Assembly (NCBI GenBank): GCA_903813345.2 | Contig: CAIIXF020000007.1 | Location: 12,149,031 to 12,209,030, forward strand | Direction: 5' to 3' | DNA from: Owenia fusiformis | Lineage: Eukaryota > Annelida > Polychaeta > Sabellida > Oweniidae | DNA length: 60,000 bases | Shown: positions 1 through 11,162 of the stretch, piece by piece | How positions within the stretch are numbered: the stretch's first letter is position 1 | Layout: each line of letters opens with the position of its first letter | Made by a program: the position numbers and the translations under genes | The notes under the pieces: generated by a model | Databases searched by the model: none | Told to the model about the DNA's origin: nothing | Seen by the model: the letters and a program-made list of their open reading frames with translations, nothing else

Positions 1-1238
1 GCTACAAGGTGCACTATCAAGCCCAGGGTGAGGGTGTTATAAAATACAGCACACTCTTAGAAAACACTGAGGATGAGTTTGGTATAGAAAATCTCCAGGC
101 TGGGACTCATTATAAAGTATGTGTGGCTGTGTTTCGAGAAAATATCAGGCCAATGCATCAGTGTATTGATGCTTCAACCACAAGCTGGCAGATTCCTGTA
201 TCAATAGGGAGTAGTATTGGTGCAATTTTAGCACTTATGATTATTGTGTTAGTTGTGGCTGTAGCGAGATGTCAGAACACTGGTAAGAAAGGGAAACGCG
301 CACGTGGAAGCAGTCGCTATGATAGCATGGGGGAGTATAGCACATCAGGCTTTCATGCGTCAAACATGGAGATGTCAGATACTGTGATGTCAGACAATGA
401 CCATTGTGACATAGAGGGACATCATTATTGTAAAAAACATTCATTCAGAGAGAAACAGTCAACTCATTGTAACCATGTCAATGAGCTAGATCCTGGTGAT
501 GATGCTGCAAATGCAAACCATGTTCATAGAGCCAGCTTTAAAGACAAACGAGGAAGTTTCAGAGACCGGCAAGGAAGTTTCAGAGACCGGCAAGGAAGTT
601 TTAGAGATCGGCAAGGAAGTTTCAGAGACCGGCAAGGAAGTTTCAGAGACCGCCAAGGAAGTTTCAGAGACAGACAAGGAAGTTTCAGAGACAGACATGG
701 AAGTTTCAGAGATCGCCAAGGAAGTTTCAGAGACAGACAAGGAAGTTTCAGAGATCGCCAAGGAAGTTTCAGGAGGAAACCAGGAAGTTTTAGAAGCAAC
801 CAAGGCAGCTTCCGGGACAATCAACATTCTCTCAGAGACAATCAAGCACCAAGTTTCAGAGACAAAATTGGAAGTGTGAAAGATTTAAATGGAACAATAA
901 AAGATAATCAAGGCAGTTTTCATGATAAGAACGGTAGTGCTGGTGATCGACCAGGGATACTTAAAGAGCTTCATAGGTCATTAGGAACCAATGTTAGACA
1001 ATCGAGTATTAATGGGCGCTGTGAGACTGGGCAGAATGGACGACATTTACACACTCGGAGTGCTGAACAACCTATAGAAGTAAGTGCTTTGGCCACAAAC
1101 TCTGAACCATTAACAAGAGAGAACTACACAGCTCATTATATAGCTCACCTACAACAGCCTGACCCAATGGAAATGAAACAAATTGCCAAAACCCAGAAGT
1201 GGAACCATCCAGATGCAACCAGGACCCTAACTGTGTGA
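1..1238 (+). CDS. FN3-transmembrane receptor-like protein, C-terminal exon (partial at 5' end)
   Basis: The frame is open from the window edge (codons from base 3) to the TGA at 1236-1238, so this is the 3' coding exon of a gene that starts outside. In order it encodes the end of a fibronectin type III-like domain (motif AGTHYKVCVAVF, then a Cys near nt 159-161), a hydrophobic helix at about nt 198-266, a short basic stop-transfer stretch (KKGKRARG), and a long cytoplasmic tail. The tail carries a heptad repeat GSFRDRQ (nt 552-845) and then decayed versions of it. The extreme C-terminus LTV fits a class II PDZ ligand (hydrophobic-x-hydrophobic). FN3-TM-tail order is typical of LRR/Ig/FN3 neuronal adhesion receptors (LRFN, ELFN, LRIT types), but the ectodomain is missing, so the family is inferred only. 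A membrane protein is well supported; an orthologue is not. Confidence 0.85.
   Translation, partial: YKVHYQAQGEGVIKYSTLLENTEDEFGIENLQAGTHYKVCVAVFRENIRPMHQCIDASTTSWQIPVSIGSSIGAILALMIIVLVVAVARCQNTGKKGKRARGSSRYDSMGEYSTSGFHASNMEMSDTVMSDNDHCDIEGHHYCKKHSFREKQSTHCNHVNELDPGDDAANANHVHRASFKDKRGSFRDRQGSFRDRQGSFRDRQGSFRDRQGSFRDRQGSFRDRQGSFRDRHGSFRDRQGSFRDRQGSFRDRQGSFRRKPGSFRSNQGSFRDNQHSLRDNQAPSFRDKIGSVKDLNGTIKDNQGSFHDKNGSAGDRPGILKELHRSLGTNVRQSSINGRCETGQNGRHLHTRSAEQPIEVSALATNSEPLTRENYTAHYIAHLQQPDPMEMKQIAKTQKWNHPDATRTLTV
552..845 (+). repeat. 21-bp coding minisatellite, 14 heptad units
   Basis: Fourteen in-frame 21-bp units encode GSFRDRQ. Units 1-6 and 8-10 are exact at the protein level, and units 7 and 11-14 vary (RDRH, RRKP, RSNQ, RDNQ, HSLRDNQ). 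Because the unit is divisible by three, all other frames stay open too; the long Glu/Ser-rich and Leu-rich readings across it on both strands are shadows. Most units present R-Q-G-S, a basophilic-kinase type R-x-x-S site, so the array could be multiply phosphorylated; that is inference. Confidence 0.9.
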
Positions 1239-1699
1239 TGGCATGAGCTCATTGATGACAATGGAGATTTCTGATGTTAAAATACCTGAGAGAGTAGTGA
1301 ATATAAGGTTCCAAACTAAGGCTGAAAACATGATTGCCCAATTCAGCAAAATTGACATTCAGTCCATTGCCTAATAGGCAACTGTTATTTTCAAGTTCAT
1401 TGCCTAGAGTGACAAGTGATTGCCATTGGCAGTTTGACAGCTATGAGTTTCGAACCCTGAGTGAATATACTGTATCCCAAAGGACACATGACTAATGAAC
1501 AAAGTCATTTTGATGACTCTTCGTATTGTGAAAATCTGAAATTCTTGATTGACAATGCTATATTTGATCAATTAGTCACTGGGACTATTGTTGGCTATTG
1601 ATAGGTAACTGACTACCTGAAACAAAACTCTTGGTTGATGGATCAAACGTGACTTTCATGGTAACATTTATGGCGATATGTACCAATTGAGGACAATAG
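1239..1699 (+). other. Probable 3' UTR of the FN3-TM gene
   Basis: Non-coding sequence between the receptor stop codon and the first transposon. No ORF or splice signal stands out. The transcript end is not obvious; the first clear AATAAA downstream on this strand is near 4452, which would put the following element inside the 3' UTR. Confidence 0.4.
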
Positions 1700-2616
1700 T
1701 ACAGTAAAACCTGTGTATAGTGAACATTTTTTTGCCGAAGAAAAATGTTCACTATTGGTAGGTGTTCACTACAGCAAGGATTTGATTTCGCGGCATTTTG
1801 CCAGAGACCAGTTATTAAACGAGCCTAAATAATAGAGGAGGGAATAACTGATTTAATTTGTACTTTATACCTATGATAACCCATGACACTTGCAACAAAT
1901 TTTTGTTTTTTTGTTGTGTTATACAAACTAACTTATTTTAGACTGCCTGAATGGTTCATCCTTTTATTGTCAAATTTTAATCTCTTCATAATTCTTTAAA
2001 TAGTGGAATTCTTAACACATTTGAGTCAGTTAAAGGACTTGATTGAATTAATTAAACTATAAGATGGAGTCAGTTAAGAATGATCTTATAATTTTAACCT
2101 TATCTGTTTTTTAAAATGATGGAGATGAGAAAAAGATTTAGTTGGGACTTAGCAGATAGAGATAGAGGTAATAATAGTTAACCAGATTATCTCCAATTAA
2201 AGCAATCAATGCTTCTAGACACTGCTAAACACATATCCTGCCTTACAAAAACAAAGCTTACTAAGAATTATAATTAGTCACACCTGTTTCAATACAAGAG
2301 ATCAAAATCTCAAATTGACCTTTTAATAATTATTTTTAACAGGTAATATAAACATTAACTGCTTAACTCTGATAAGGCAGTTGCAGAAAATCCGCAAAAA
2401 ATCTTATGTATCAGATTCAATGTTCACTAGAGACAGGATAATTCAATTAAATTTGCCAAGATTTAATGTTCACTGTTCACAGTAGGTAGGTGTTCACTAT
2501 AGGATTGTACTTTAACATGGGAGTCAATGGGGGAAAAAGGTTTTGCCGAAAAAAAATGTTCACTGTTGAAAGGTGTTCACTAGAGAGATGTGTTCACTAA
2601 CACAGGTTTTACTGTA
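1700..2616. mobile_element. 917-bp TIR element with TACAGTAAAACC ends (pogo/Tigger-like, non-autonomous)
   Basis: It begins TACAGTAAAACCTGTGTATA and ends with the inverted counterpart (ACACAGGTTTTACTGTA). Subterminal GTGAACA/TGTTCAC words recur in inverted orientation at both ends. No transposase frame is present. Ends of the type TACAGTAAAACC with a TA target are characteristic of pogo/Tigger (Tc1-mariner) MITEs. A copy with only a handful of differences lies at 25461-26987, so the family moved recently. At 2183-2185 this copy holds the unoccupied CAG site that is filled by another element in the second copy. Confidence 0.85.
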
Positions 2617-5311
2617 AATGATTTACAAGTTGAGGTATTCTTGCTTATTATTGTGCCATATGAAGTTAATATTTGGAGTGATTAAATATTTATAATGATA
2701 TCCACTTTCAAAACTCAAAATAGAATTGCAAATGAATTATGAAACAAAAATCAGAAAGCTCAGAACCTAATAGCAGTTGATAAATGATACAAGTAGAAAA
2801 TAAGATATACGAGATGAATGGTGCCCTGATGAAGTGTTCATGTGCTTGGTGACTAGAGTTTATATTGAAAGAAATCAGTCTTTAAAGAAATATTTGAATA
2901 TAACAAAGTATAAAGGGCAGCAATATCAAAATTTGCTATTTGTTATGCTGTTCCTATTCTTAATGTTAACAATAACATCTGAGCATAAGGCCAGCACAAC
3001 TGTTTCTGTTTGCTGTGTAGGTGACAATTGTTCCTGGTTGCTGTTCTTAACTCAGCTAAGTCTAAAATGTATGGTATATGCTCAGCTACTGAAACCTTTT
3101 CTGTGTGGAATATGATTAGAAATTTGAGTCTACTGATTCCTGGCATTTCTTTCAAGGATAAGTGCTTAAAGACAAAATGTAGCAAAAGCTTATATTCTCA
3201 AGCATATTAAGGAATTATTAAATCAATATTTTGATGTTCTCTATTTCTTAGGAGACTTAGAGATAAATTGAAATCATCAATTATTTATAATCTCAAAAGG
3301 CTATTCCATAATGGGAATTCACAGATTGTGTTTGAGACATTGAGGAGCATGTAGGGTCAATGTTAACAAGATTTAGACCTCAATTCCCTATAACCGTACC
3401 CCTCTGACTTTACAATGTCAACATTCTCAAACAGAACCTGTGTAAGTTTCAAAGAAACAAATTCTTAGATAAAGGCAGAAAATGTAATATTGTGGTTTCT
3501 CACAACATATTATGTATGTAAATAGGCGTGATTAAAGAATTACCTCTAATAGACTAATACGCGATAGATGAAAACATGGTCATTAACATAAATATCTCCC
3601 GCAATGCATCACTTCAAGTGGGACAAATTTTCATTGGTCCGTTGATTAAACCAAATTCTCCCAACCTTAAAACCATGTTTTTGCGTATTGTCGGGACGAT
3701 TAAGGTCATACTAATTTCAAGTTACAACCCTCACAATTGATATAAGTCAAACATATATAACCCGCGTTATATACACGAGAACTTGCTCCTTTTTCATTTT
3801 AAGTCATCGAGTCTCAGCTTCCGGGAACTAAGTCAGTGACGTCACCGTAGAACATTTCATGATTATCATGAGTTTTGAAAAATATTTGTGAAAACGCTTT
3901 GCAGATTGCCATAAGGACCTATATTTTTATCGATTGTGCAAATATCCGTGGAGAGGAATGTCAATGCTTAAATGATGTATTCAAAATCGGACTCAGTATA
4001 TTTCAATGGGAAAAAACGGATGTAAAAATTCTGTTTCCGGAATTTGAGCTCTTCAACAGGGGAGGTGAGAATATTGTTGTCATTCTGAACTATTATGTAC
4101 ACCTCTATTCATTATGTAGATGAAGGTGAGGTCTTGCTATGACAGTCAAAGAGAAGTGTGACTCACTGATGGGAATTCAAGGTGCTATTGTAACCATTTA
4201 GCTCAGACAGTTGGTCAACAAATTCACAGAAGCACTTATAGTGCACTTATTATCATGTCTAAACATATGTTCAGCATAATTTACAAGATGTCATAGAATT
4301 TCTTTTGAGCAATTTAAATAGAGGATTTATAACAATTAATTGTGATGTTTGAAATTAATTGATGAATCGATAAATAATGTATAGTATATTGTATGATAAA
4401 GCTGTCTTAATATTTATTTAAAAGTGATGTATCAGTTTGGTTGGTTGTTCAAATAAATGGTGTATAAATATCTTGCCAATTGTTTCATGAATTGATTATT
4501 ATTCTTTGTAATAACTCCACAAGGTCAAATTGGTGTGTTGCATGAAAACAGTCATTTGCAAAATATATAACTATTGCAGATCTTTCCTTAAGACCATGAG
4601 GAAGCAAACTCCAGATTTACACGAAATTCTAAAAATATTTTCTGAGCCTTTCTAGATTTGCTCAAAATGACAATTCCCCGGCTTTATATGTTGTTGATTA
4701 AGTTGTTTTAATGACAAAATTCCAAGTCAAAATCAACCATTGTATCTTTCTATGAACTATGGCCAATTATTTATCAAAATATGTTTAACAAATTGACAAA
4801 TGTTCACAAAGTAATAAATATCTATGTTTAAGATTACTCACCTGTACAATAGAGGGTGACCCCAAAAATATGCAACCTACTAATTTTGGAAGAATAATTT
4901 TTGGATTAAAAGAGATCTTGTTTTTCATCTAGGCATGAGTTACTCAGTCATCATTATTAAGCTGTTTATTAAGATAGCTGATAATATTTATGAACTCGAT
5001 CTAGGGGGTAGCATTTGTAAAAAATAATTGCTTATTCTCATGTCACATTGAACCTCCTTTCAGTCATTTTGACATCACTCAAAAGAAGTCACATTGAAAT
5101 CCATACAGCCAATCCTCACATAAGATACAATTGTAAGAAACACATGTATTCATCTAAACTTTGTTCACGGATGACAATCTTATCCAATATTGATTTTTCA
5201 AGACATGTTCTAAATTGCTGGAGACATAGGAATTAGCAACATGAAGACAGAATATTAATTGAAAAGAAAGAGTCACAGCTGTGGCTATAGACAATATATA
5301 AAAAATATATG
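2617..5311. other. Intergenic, no gene recognised
   Basis: AT-rich sequence without a convincing exon. A perfect CRE-type octamer TGACGTCA sits near 3838-3845, just after a TATA-rich stretch (about 3750-3775). A short frame at 3875-4123 (+) has no ATG at its start and no recognisable similarity. An AATAAA lies at 4452-4457. I see nothing else. Confidence 0.5.
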
Positions 5312-6487
5312 TACAGTAAAACCTGTCTAATCCAAATACCACTGGGACAAACCAAAAGCAATTGTGTTCAGATCAAGTTTTTTTTAAATATTTGAGTGAG
5401 TTGGAGGTTAAGGAATTGGGAGAGAAAGCGTTCACATTAAGAGATATTTCGATTATGGGCTTTTAGGGAGGTGGTTAGTACAAACACTCATGCTTTTATA
5501 TTTCCAATAAAGAATGATACATGATTCTTTATTCCTTACATGTAGATCTTGGAATTTTTGTTAACTCCTTGAAGACTGGTCACTTTTTGGAAAAATGAAA
5601 AAATGATAAAATAAAATGTTAATGAATCTAGAAGCAAGAAAATGAAGCAAGACACAATAAGTTATATATCATTTTGAAGGGCTAGACACATACTTTATGT
5701 TTTTAAAAAAATGTGAATATGCAAATGAGATAGTGTCATTGTGACGTCATAATTCAAGATGGCACATTTGGATTTTTTACAAAATGGAATTATTTTAGCA
5801 TTTGATTGATGAACTCCTACAAATTAATTCTTTAGAGCATCGAGACTGAAAACTCCGAGAAAATCCCTATGGCGATTTAACATGGGATTTTTTCATTTTC
5901 ACGATTACAGAAACCAATAAATCATGCATTTTTATCATCAGGGGTCCCTTGGAGACTCCTAAGAACAAAATTGTCACAATGGCGACGATTTTGCTTTATT
6001 GCTATTCTACGGGGTCTCCAGGTGCCCCATTTTAATAAAACTGCAAGAATAATGCATTTTCTGAAAGTATTGACCAGTAAGAAAAAAATTGTTTGAATCT
6101 GACAATTTTGTGCAAAGTTATAGGCACAAGAATTTGCCATATTGCAAAAAAAGTTGAAAACGATAAAATCCCATGTGTTTAATGTAAAGTTTAATGTACA
6201 GTTGCAACATATTCTCGAATTTGGTACAGTTGGAAAGCTTGTGGTACCGAGATTTGAGATCCACTTGTTAGCAATTACGAAATGTGGGCCAAATGTGTCT
6301 AAAACGCCCATTTACGTAAATGTTCGATATTTATTCAACCTGTGTAACCTCAAGGAATTGTTTTGTACTAAACATTGAGCAAAAACAAAAAATGAGTGCT
6401 TGATTTCCTAAACAATATGTGTTACCCTTTACGGGTGTTTAACTACAGTGGTATACATATTTGTTCAGTTACACAGGTTTTACTGTA
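5312..6487. mobile_element. About 1.18-kb TIR element with TACAGTAAAACC ends, probably composite
   Basis: The left end TACAGTAAAACCTGTCTAAT and the right end ACACAGGTTTTACTGTA match the ends of the 1700-2616 family, but the interior is unrelated. The block at about 6250-6430 resembles the right part of the TTAA element at 57413-57983 (shared word TACTAAAC, then GAGCAA, then ACCCTTTA), so a second element may be nested inside. No transposase is visible. Pairing of the two ends is inferred from the TIRs. Confidence 0.55.
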
Positions 6488-8697
6488 TGCACTGCTTATT
6501 GCTGTACATGTACCAGTATATCATTCAGGATACTGGGTTAAATACAAAGTAATATGTTTTTTATTTGAGATGGATCAAATTAAATGATATATAAATATAC
6601 TATGATGTACGTACAAAGTAAGATTTTGTTAACGTGTACAAAGATATTCACATGTAAAATATACAAAGTATGATTTTGTTAACCTGTACGATATGAATGG
6701 TTTAAGTGGAACTTGTGAAGTAAAAATCTCAGGTGTGGACCTAGTTATCCATCTGGTCCGCATATCGACCAGTGAATCTTTTATGAAAACTATAGAGTAG
6801 CATTTGAAATATATTAAAAACCCGATCATAGACGTCCTATATCTTGGATTTGATTGGTCCACAGACTATCTATTAGTAACTATACACACCAATCACATTT
6901 CAAATATATAAGCTATCTTACTTCATATTCATAATCTTTTGAAATCCCTTGTATATAAAACTAAATTTTTAATGCTTGATTTAAATCTGAGTAAAAATTG
7001 TTACACTTGAATGTAAATAATTTATTAAATATGATATACATGTTTTAATAAAATTTATTCCAATGATATATTGATATGTTTTGTTGGTTGGTCAGTCATT
7101 GTTTGGAATATTATTCAATGTAATGTTTTTAAATTAACAGAACTGTTTTGAATATTGCATCTAGTGTTGTTGATTGGTAGTTGGATATTTGTTTTTTTAA
7201 TGGACAAAGGCCATAATTTTTATAAGCAGTTATTAAGATATGTCTTCAATACAATGATTATCACCTTTGCAGTGACTCCCCCGCATTGAAACAATACAAT
7301 GATTATCACCTTTGCAGTGATCCCCCGCATTGAAACAAGTAGGTACTGCTCCTACAAAATATTTCAAAACTAGGATGTTATCGCATCGACTTAAATACAA
7401 ATAAATCATGAATAATTTGAAAAAATTATGTATATCATGTAATCATGTATATTTTGAAAAACTCAGAATTGCCAATTTCTTGAAACCCATGTAGGATTTA
7501 GAGATATCAGGTGAAATAGATACTATGGATTAGCAAAGAATTGACATAATATAAATAGTACTTTTATATGTATACCAATATTGACAGAAGGACTGACAAT
7601 GGATGGATGGAAGATGGACAGATTGACCAACAGACGGACAGACAGACAGCTATCAATTCAACAGGCTCACCACAGTGTGAACCAATATAAAATAAGTTTT
7701 CATTTCCCTTTTTCTAAAATGCACATAATTTCCCATGATAAATTATTCATGTGAGTGATGGTAAATTCATTTGATGAAGTGGGAAATCAATTCAATTTTG
7801 ACTGCTCTAGAGCCATGGTACAGTATGGCTCCCAAAGTGGATGACAGATCTAGTACATGTACCTGTACTAAAGGCATTGGTAATTATGCTCCTTTTTATT
7901 ATTGGGCTAAGAAAAAAGGTTTGGTGGTATAATTTTTGTTCCAGACACTCTCTAAGAGTAAATGTATTGTTCATAAAGTAAAAATCTACTTTATTTGAGA
8001 GTGTCTGAAACAAAATGATACTGACAAACCAGGGCTTGAAACTGACACATGACACTCATTTTTTACTCTTGGCAATGAATGTGGAAAACTAGTTCTCATT
8101 GCACAGTGAAGTGAATACCAATATGGTAAATGGCAATCATGTTTTCAACCTTAGTCCTGCACTCCTCAACAATCTTTTTTTGCAGAGTGGAGTAATGAAA
8201 TTGGACCGTGGGCCAGCAATACTGAGCCCCATGGCATGTTACATGCAAACATATTACTTTCTGGCTGATTATTACACGTAAACACTGTAAGTTTACACTA
8301 GATACAACTCATTACCACTTATGTATCCATAACTGTTTTTTCTGGAAATGAGCGACTAAATGAGCAATCAGAATAGGATGCAAGCCTAGTTGGTTTATGA
8401 CATACATATTTTATAAATCAATGCTTTAGTGCTTAATGTTATAAATTGAAGAGCACTAATTTGCAATGACTTTATGAACATCCTGTTCTTCCCAACATCC
8501 ACTGAATCTACTTTTACAAGAAATATAAAACCAAAGTTAAATTACAGAGTTGGGACTTCAAGATTTACGACTTATTAATTCTCTGTTACTTACATAGCTA
8601 AAACTTACTGTTACAGTTTCTTCCCAAATTAATCAAAACACAAAGTAGACTACAAAAGGGATTTGCCTCCAGGCACCATCTCCAGAACTTACAATAT
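6488..8697. other. Intergenic, no gene recognised
   Basis: AT-rich sequence. It contains a 44/45-bp tandem duplication at 7247-7335, a short GGAC/GGAT-type simple repeat near 7600-7650 and short frames with no recognisable product. Around 7940-8010 a 17-bp inverted repeat (ACACTCTC / GAGAGTGT) could form a hairpin. Confidence 0.5.
7247..7335. repeat. Two-copy direct repeat, 44-45 bp
   Basis: The segment from CAATACAATGATTATC through CCCCCGCATTGAAA occurs twice back to back, the second copy lacking one C. It is near-identical, hence a recent slippage-type duplication. Confidence 0.9.
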
Positions 8698-8910
8698 CAC
8701 TCTACTATACCTAACACCTAGAAATGCATAAGATACTTTGTTTGTCTAATTGTATTGTTTAGTATATTTTTGAAAGTGCCTTAGTAACATCTAACATTCA
8801 ACCGATAAACCATTAATAAGGAACAGACAAATAAAAACAAATACATAATCATTACTAATAAGCCAAATGGGTTGCTCATGAACAACAAATGCAAGGTTCA
8901 TAGTAGAGCG
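8698..8910. mobile_element. 213-bp MITE with CACTCTACTATA ends and 5-bp TSD
   Basis: The ends are inverted repeats (CACTCTACTATAC left; reverse complement CGCTCTACTATG right). AATAT flanks it on both sides (8693-8697 and 8911-8915). An inverted-orientation relative lies at 27813-28023 with its own, different 5-bp duplication. No coding capacity. The superfamily is unclear: CAC ends and a 5-bp TSD recall Transib, but that family prefers GC-rich targets. Confidence 0.8.
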
Positions 8911-8951
8911 AATATGTGTCATCCATTTTAATGAATAAAGACAGCCTTTTG

Positions 8952-9125
8952 CAGTGGTGGATCCAAAAGCTAACAAGGGGTAAGCACATTTCAAATCGGA
9001 GAAAAAAATGCCACGCTTGGTTAGACCACAATTTAAGGCCCATTTTTGGTAAGTTTTTTTGGGGCCTAAAATTTCTTTCTGGGCCCACCCAAGGGGGGAG
9101 CAGGGCCACATGTGATCCGCCAGTG
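8952..9125. mobile_element. Short hAT-like MITE
   Basis: The left end CAGTGGTGGATCC and the right end GATCCGCCAGTG form an imperfect TIR of the CAGTGGCGGATC type that is common in hAT non-autonomous elements. The interior has G-rich and C-rich stretches (GGGGCC, GGGCCC). I could not find an 8-bp target duplication, so the exact ends are uncertain. Confidence 0.55.
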
Positions 9126-10143
9126 CTTTGTAAATGTTTGTACATGCGCCATCCAGATTGGGTATATGGAAAGTTTAAATCATTATTCTTTCACACTGTC
9201 AACTTTTCATGCCATCCTCTTTGAACCTTCCTTAACAATGTGAAAAAGGTGTTAAATATATATTGCAATACTAAGAAATTGTTATTAATGATAATGTGTG
9301 CTAGTTTTGGGCTATTCTTAGTCAGAATTTTTAAAAAAATATAGATTTTCATACAGTGAAGAGTAGGTCTTTCTCAGGATTTCATACTGGCCTTGGCTAT
9401 TTCTGTCCTACACTTTAAAAGAAACAAAAGTCATAAAAAAGGCATTGGTGCAATGATCGAATGAGAACCACCTTTCTACTTAAATAATGATAATCCATTT
9501 AAAAAAATTTACCTTTTAAGATGCTAATAGCTGCAGATTGATTACTGATTAAGAAAACAAAAAGCATATGTAATGTTCCAAACTATTGTTATTGCAGGTA
9601 TGTATACGCATTGACGTGACTTGGGTTAAAATAACGGATCAGTATACACTATAGGCTCTGATCAAAGTAAATAGATTTGTTTTAGTTATTCCACGTAAAG
9701 AAGAAATAATGGTTTTTGTAATCAATGAGCAGGTTGTCAGGTGCAATTATTTGTTTTGTTGCGTTGAAATCTTTATGCTCCCCAATGTCAATATCTCATT
9801 TCTAGCAGGATCAAGATGTCATGAAAGTAATTTAAGAAGACAAATACATGTATTGATATTCAAAAATAATAGACATCTTTATCATGATTATCTACATTTA
9901 GCAGGCATATTGTACACGCCTGAGATAACATCTTAAAGTATAATATAAAGGAAGAATAATTCATACCTCATTCTTCCTATTCTGGGTCAATAATACTGCA
10001 AATATAAGACTTTTGAAATATTTGTAATACAGTACACCCTCTGTCAAATTTTCGTAAATGAACAAATTAGATCACAATATGCTTGCGCGATAGCCATGGA
10101 GAAATGGAATGGGAATTTTTCTTTCATAACCTGGTGTATATAA
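9126..10143. other. Intergenic, nothing recognised
   Basis: AT-rich spacer between a short MITE and a SINE. The short frame at 9709-9936 (+) has no recognisable features. No repeats or RNA genes are seen. Confidence 0.5.
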
Positions 10144-10436
10144 GCCGGGTTAGCCTAGTGGTTAAGGCATTGGTCTGAAAAGCAGGAAGTCTGGCTTCAG
10201 GCTGAAAAAGTAGAGGTCGGGTTCAAACCCAGGTCACCTATGACTGCTGACCTATACCGGTGATTACTAGAGTGCTGCTAACTCGATAAAAGGCTGGTAC
10301 TGGCTAGAATTGTCTATGGTTCTAGCCAGGATAAAGATACCAGTTTTTCAACTTGACAATGGGAAGAACTGCTCTACCTTAGTGACAAATATGTCATGAT
10401 ATGACATCTAAAGAGTCAATAAAAGATATATAATCA
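10144..10436 (+). mobile_element. tRNA-derived SINE
   Basis: The head (10144 to about 10236) carries an A box (TTAGCCTAGTGGTTAAGGC) and a B box (GGGTTCAAACCC) at tRNA-like spacing. It is followed by an unrelated body and an A-rich end (CAATAAAAGATATATAA). It is not a functional tRNA gene because the two arms do not close into an acceptor stem and the inter-box region is expanded. Transcription by RNA polymerase III from the internal boxes is what the family would use. Confidence 0.8.
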
Positions 10437-10786
10437 GTTTATAGTAGAAGTTCCCACTTTCCGTGGGTTTTAGTAGAATCAATGAAAAACAATCGTTTCA
10501 AGAAATACATGCCATTTAAATAGAAGGGATTGATCATCACCTATCTATTTCTTGAATTTAGGTCATTTATTCTGCAGTTTCTCAGATGACCTACAGACTT
10601 TAAACAGTCTGAATTTTGTGCTAAATACATGTACAAAGAATTTGAAAATCATATCAAATATTACCTAGGGATTAAAATCAGCAGGTTTGCCAAATTAAAC
10701 AATGCTATCTATTGAACCTTATCTAATATGGTTGATATCAGTTTGAAAAAATCCTACAACCCAACATACTTTACCAGTGCGCCTAT

Positions 10787-11154
10787 TAGAGATGTCACGG
10801 AACAAAAAAATCGGAAACGGTTCGGTTTGGAACGTTTTGCTTCGGAACAGAACAATTTCGGAACGGTTCGGAACAGAGTGACTGCGTGTATAAGATTAGA
10901 ATAAGTTGATCATCTAGGTCTATTTGGTAGCGAAAAGCTCTTCAAAACTCTTCAATGAGAAGGAATGAAAAGAACGAATTTCTTTTGGTGCAAAATATTG
11001 AAAGAAAATGCTGTTTTGTGGCGATTCAAGGGCCAAAAGTTGTGAAAAGGTAAAATGTTCTTGTTCCGGAACCGAACCGAAATTCTCAAATTGTGTTCTG
11101 TGTTCCGCATAATTCCGCGGATCAGAACAAAATCGGGTATCCGTGACACCTCTA
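10787..11154. mobile_element. 368-bp hAT MITE with 8-bp TSD
   Basis: TIRs TAGAGATGTCACGGA and, on the other strand at the right end, TAGAGGTGTCACGGA. It is flanked by GCGCCTAT (10779-10786) and GCACCTAT (11155-11162), an 8-bp target duplication with one mismatch, as hAT transposases make. Subterminal GGAACGGTTCGG/CCGAACCG words are arranged in inverted orientation. No transposase frame. Confidence 0.85.
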
Positions 11155-11162
11155 GCACCTAT

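Noticed and set aside
486-879. Three alternative frames over the FN3-TM tail (Ser/Glu-rich, Leu-rich)
   Set aside because: Shadows of the 21-bp coding repeat. The GSFRDRQ frame is continuous with the FN3 and transmembrane segment and is the real one.
3875-4123. 82-codon frame after a CRE/TATA-like region
   Set aside because: It does not start with ATG in frame, has no recognisable motif and no convincing splice context, although a GTGAGA lies inside it.
10144-10236. True tRNA gene
   Set aside because: A and B boxes are present, but there is no closing acceptor stem, the middle is expanded, and it is fused to a SINE body with an A-rich end.
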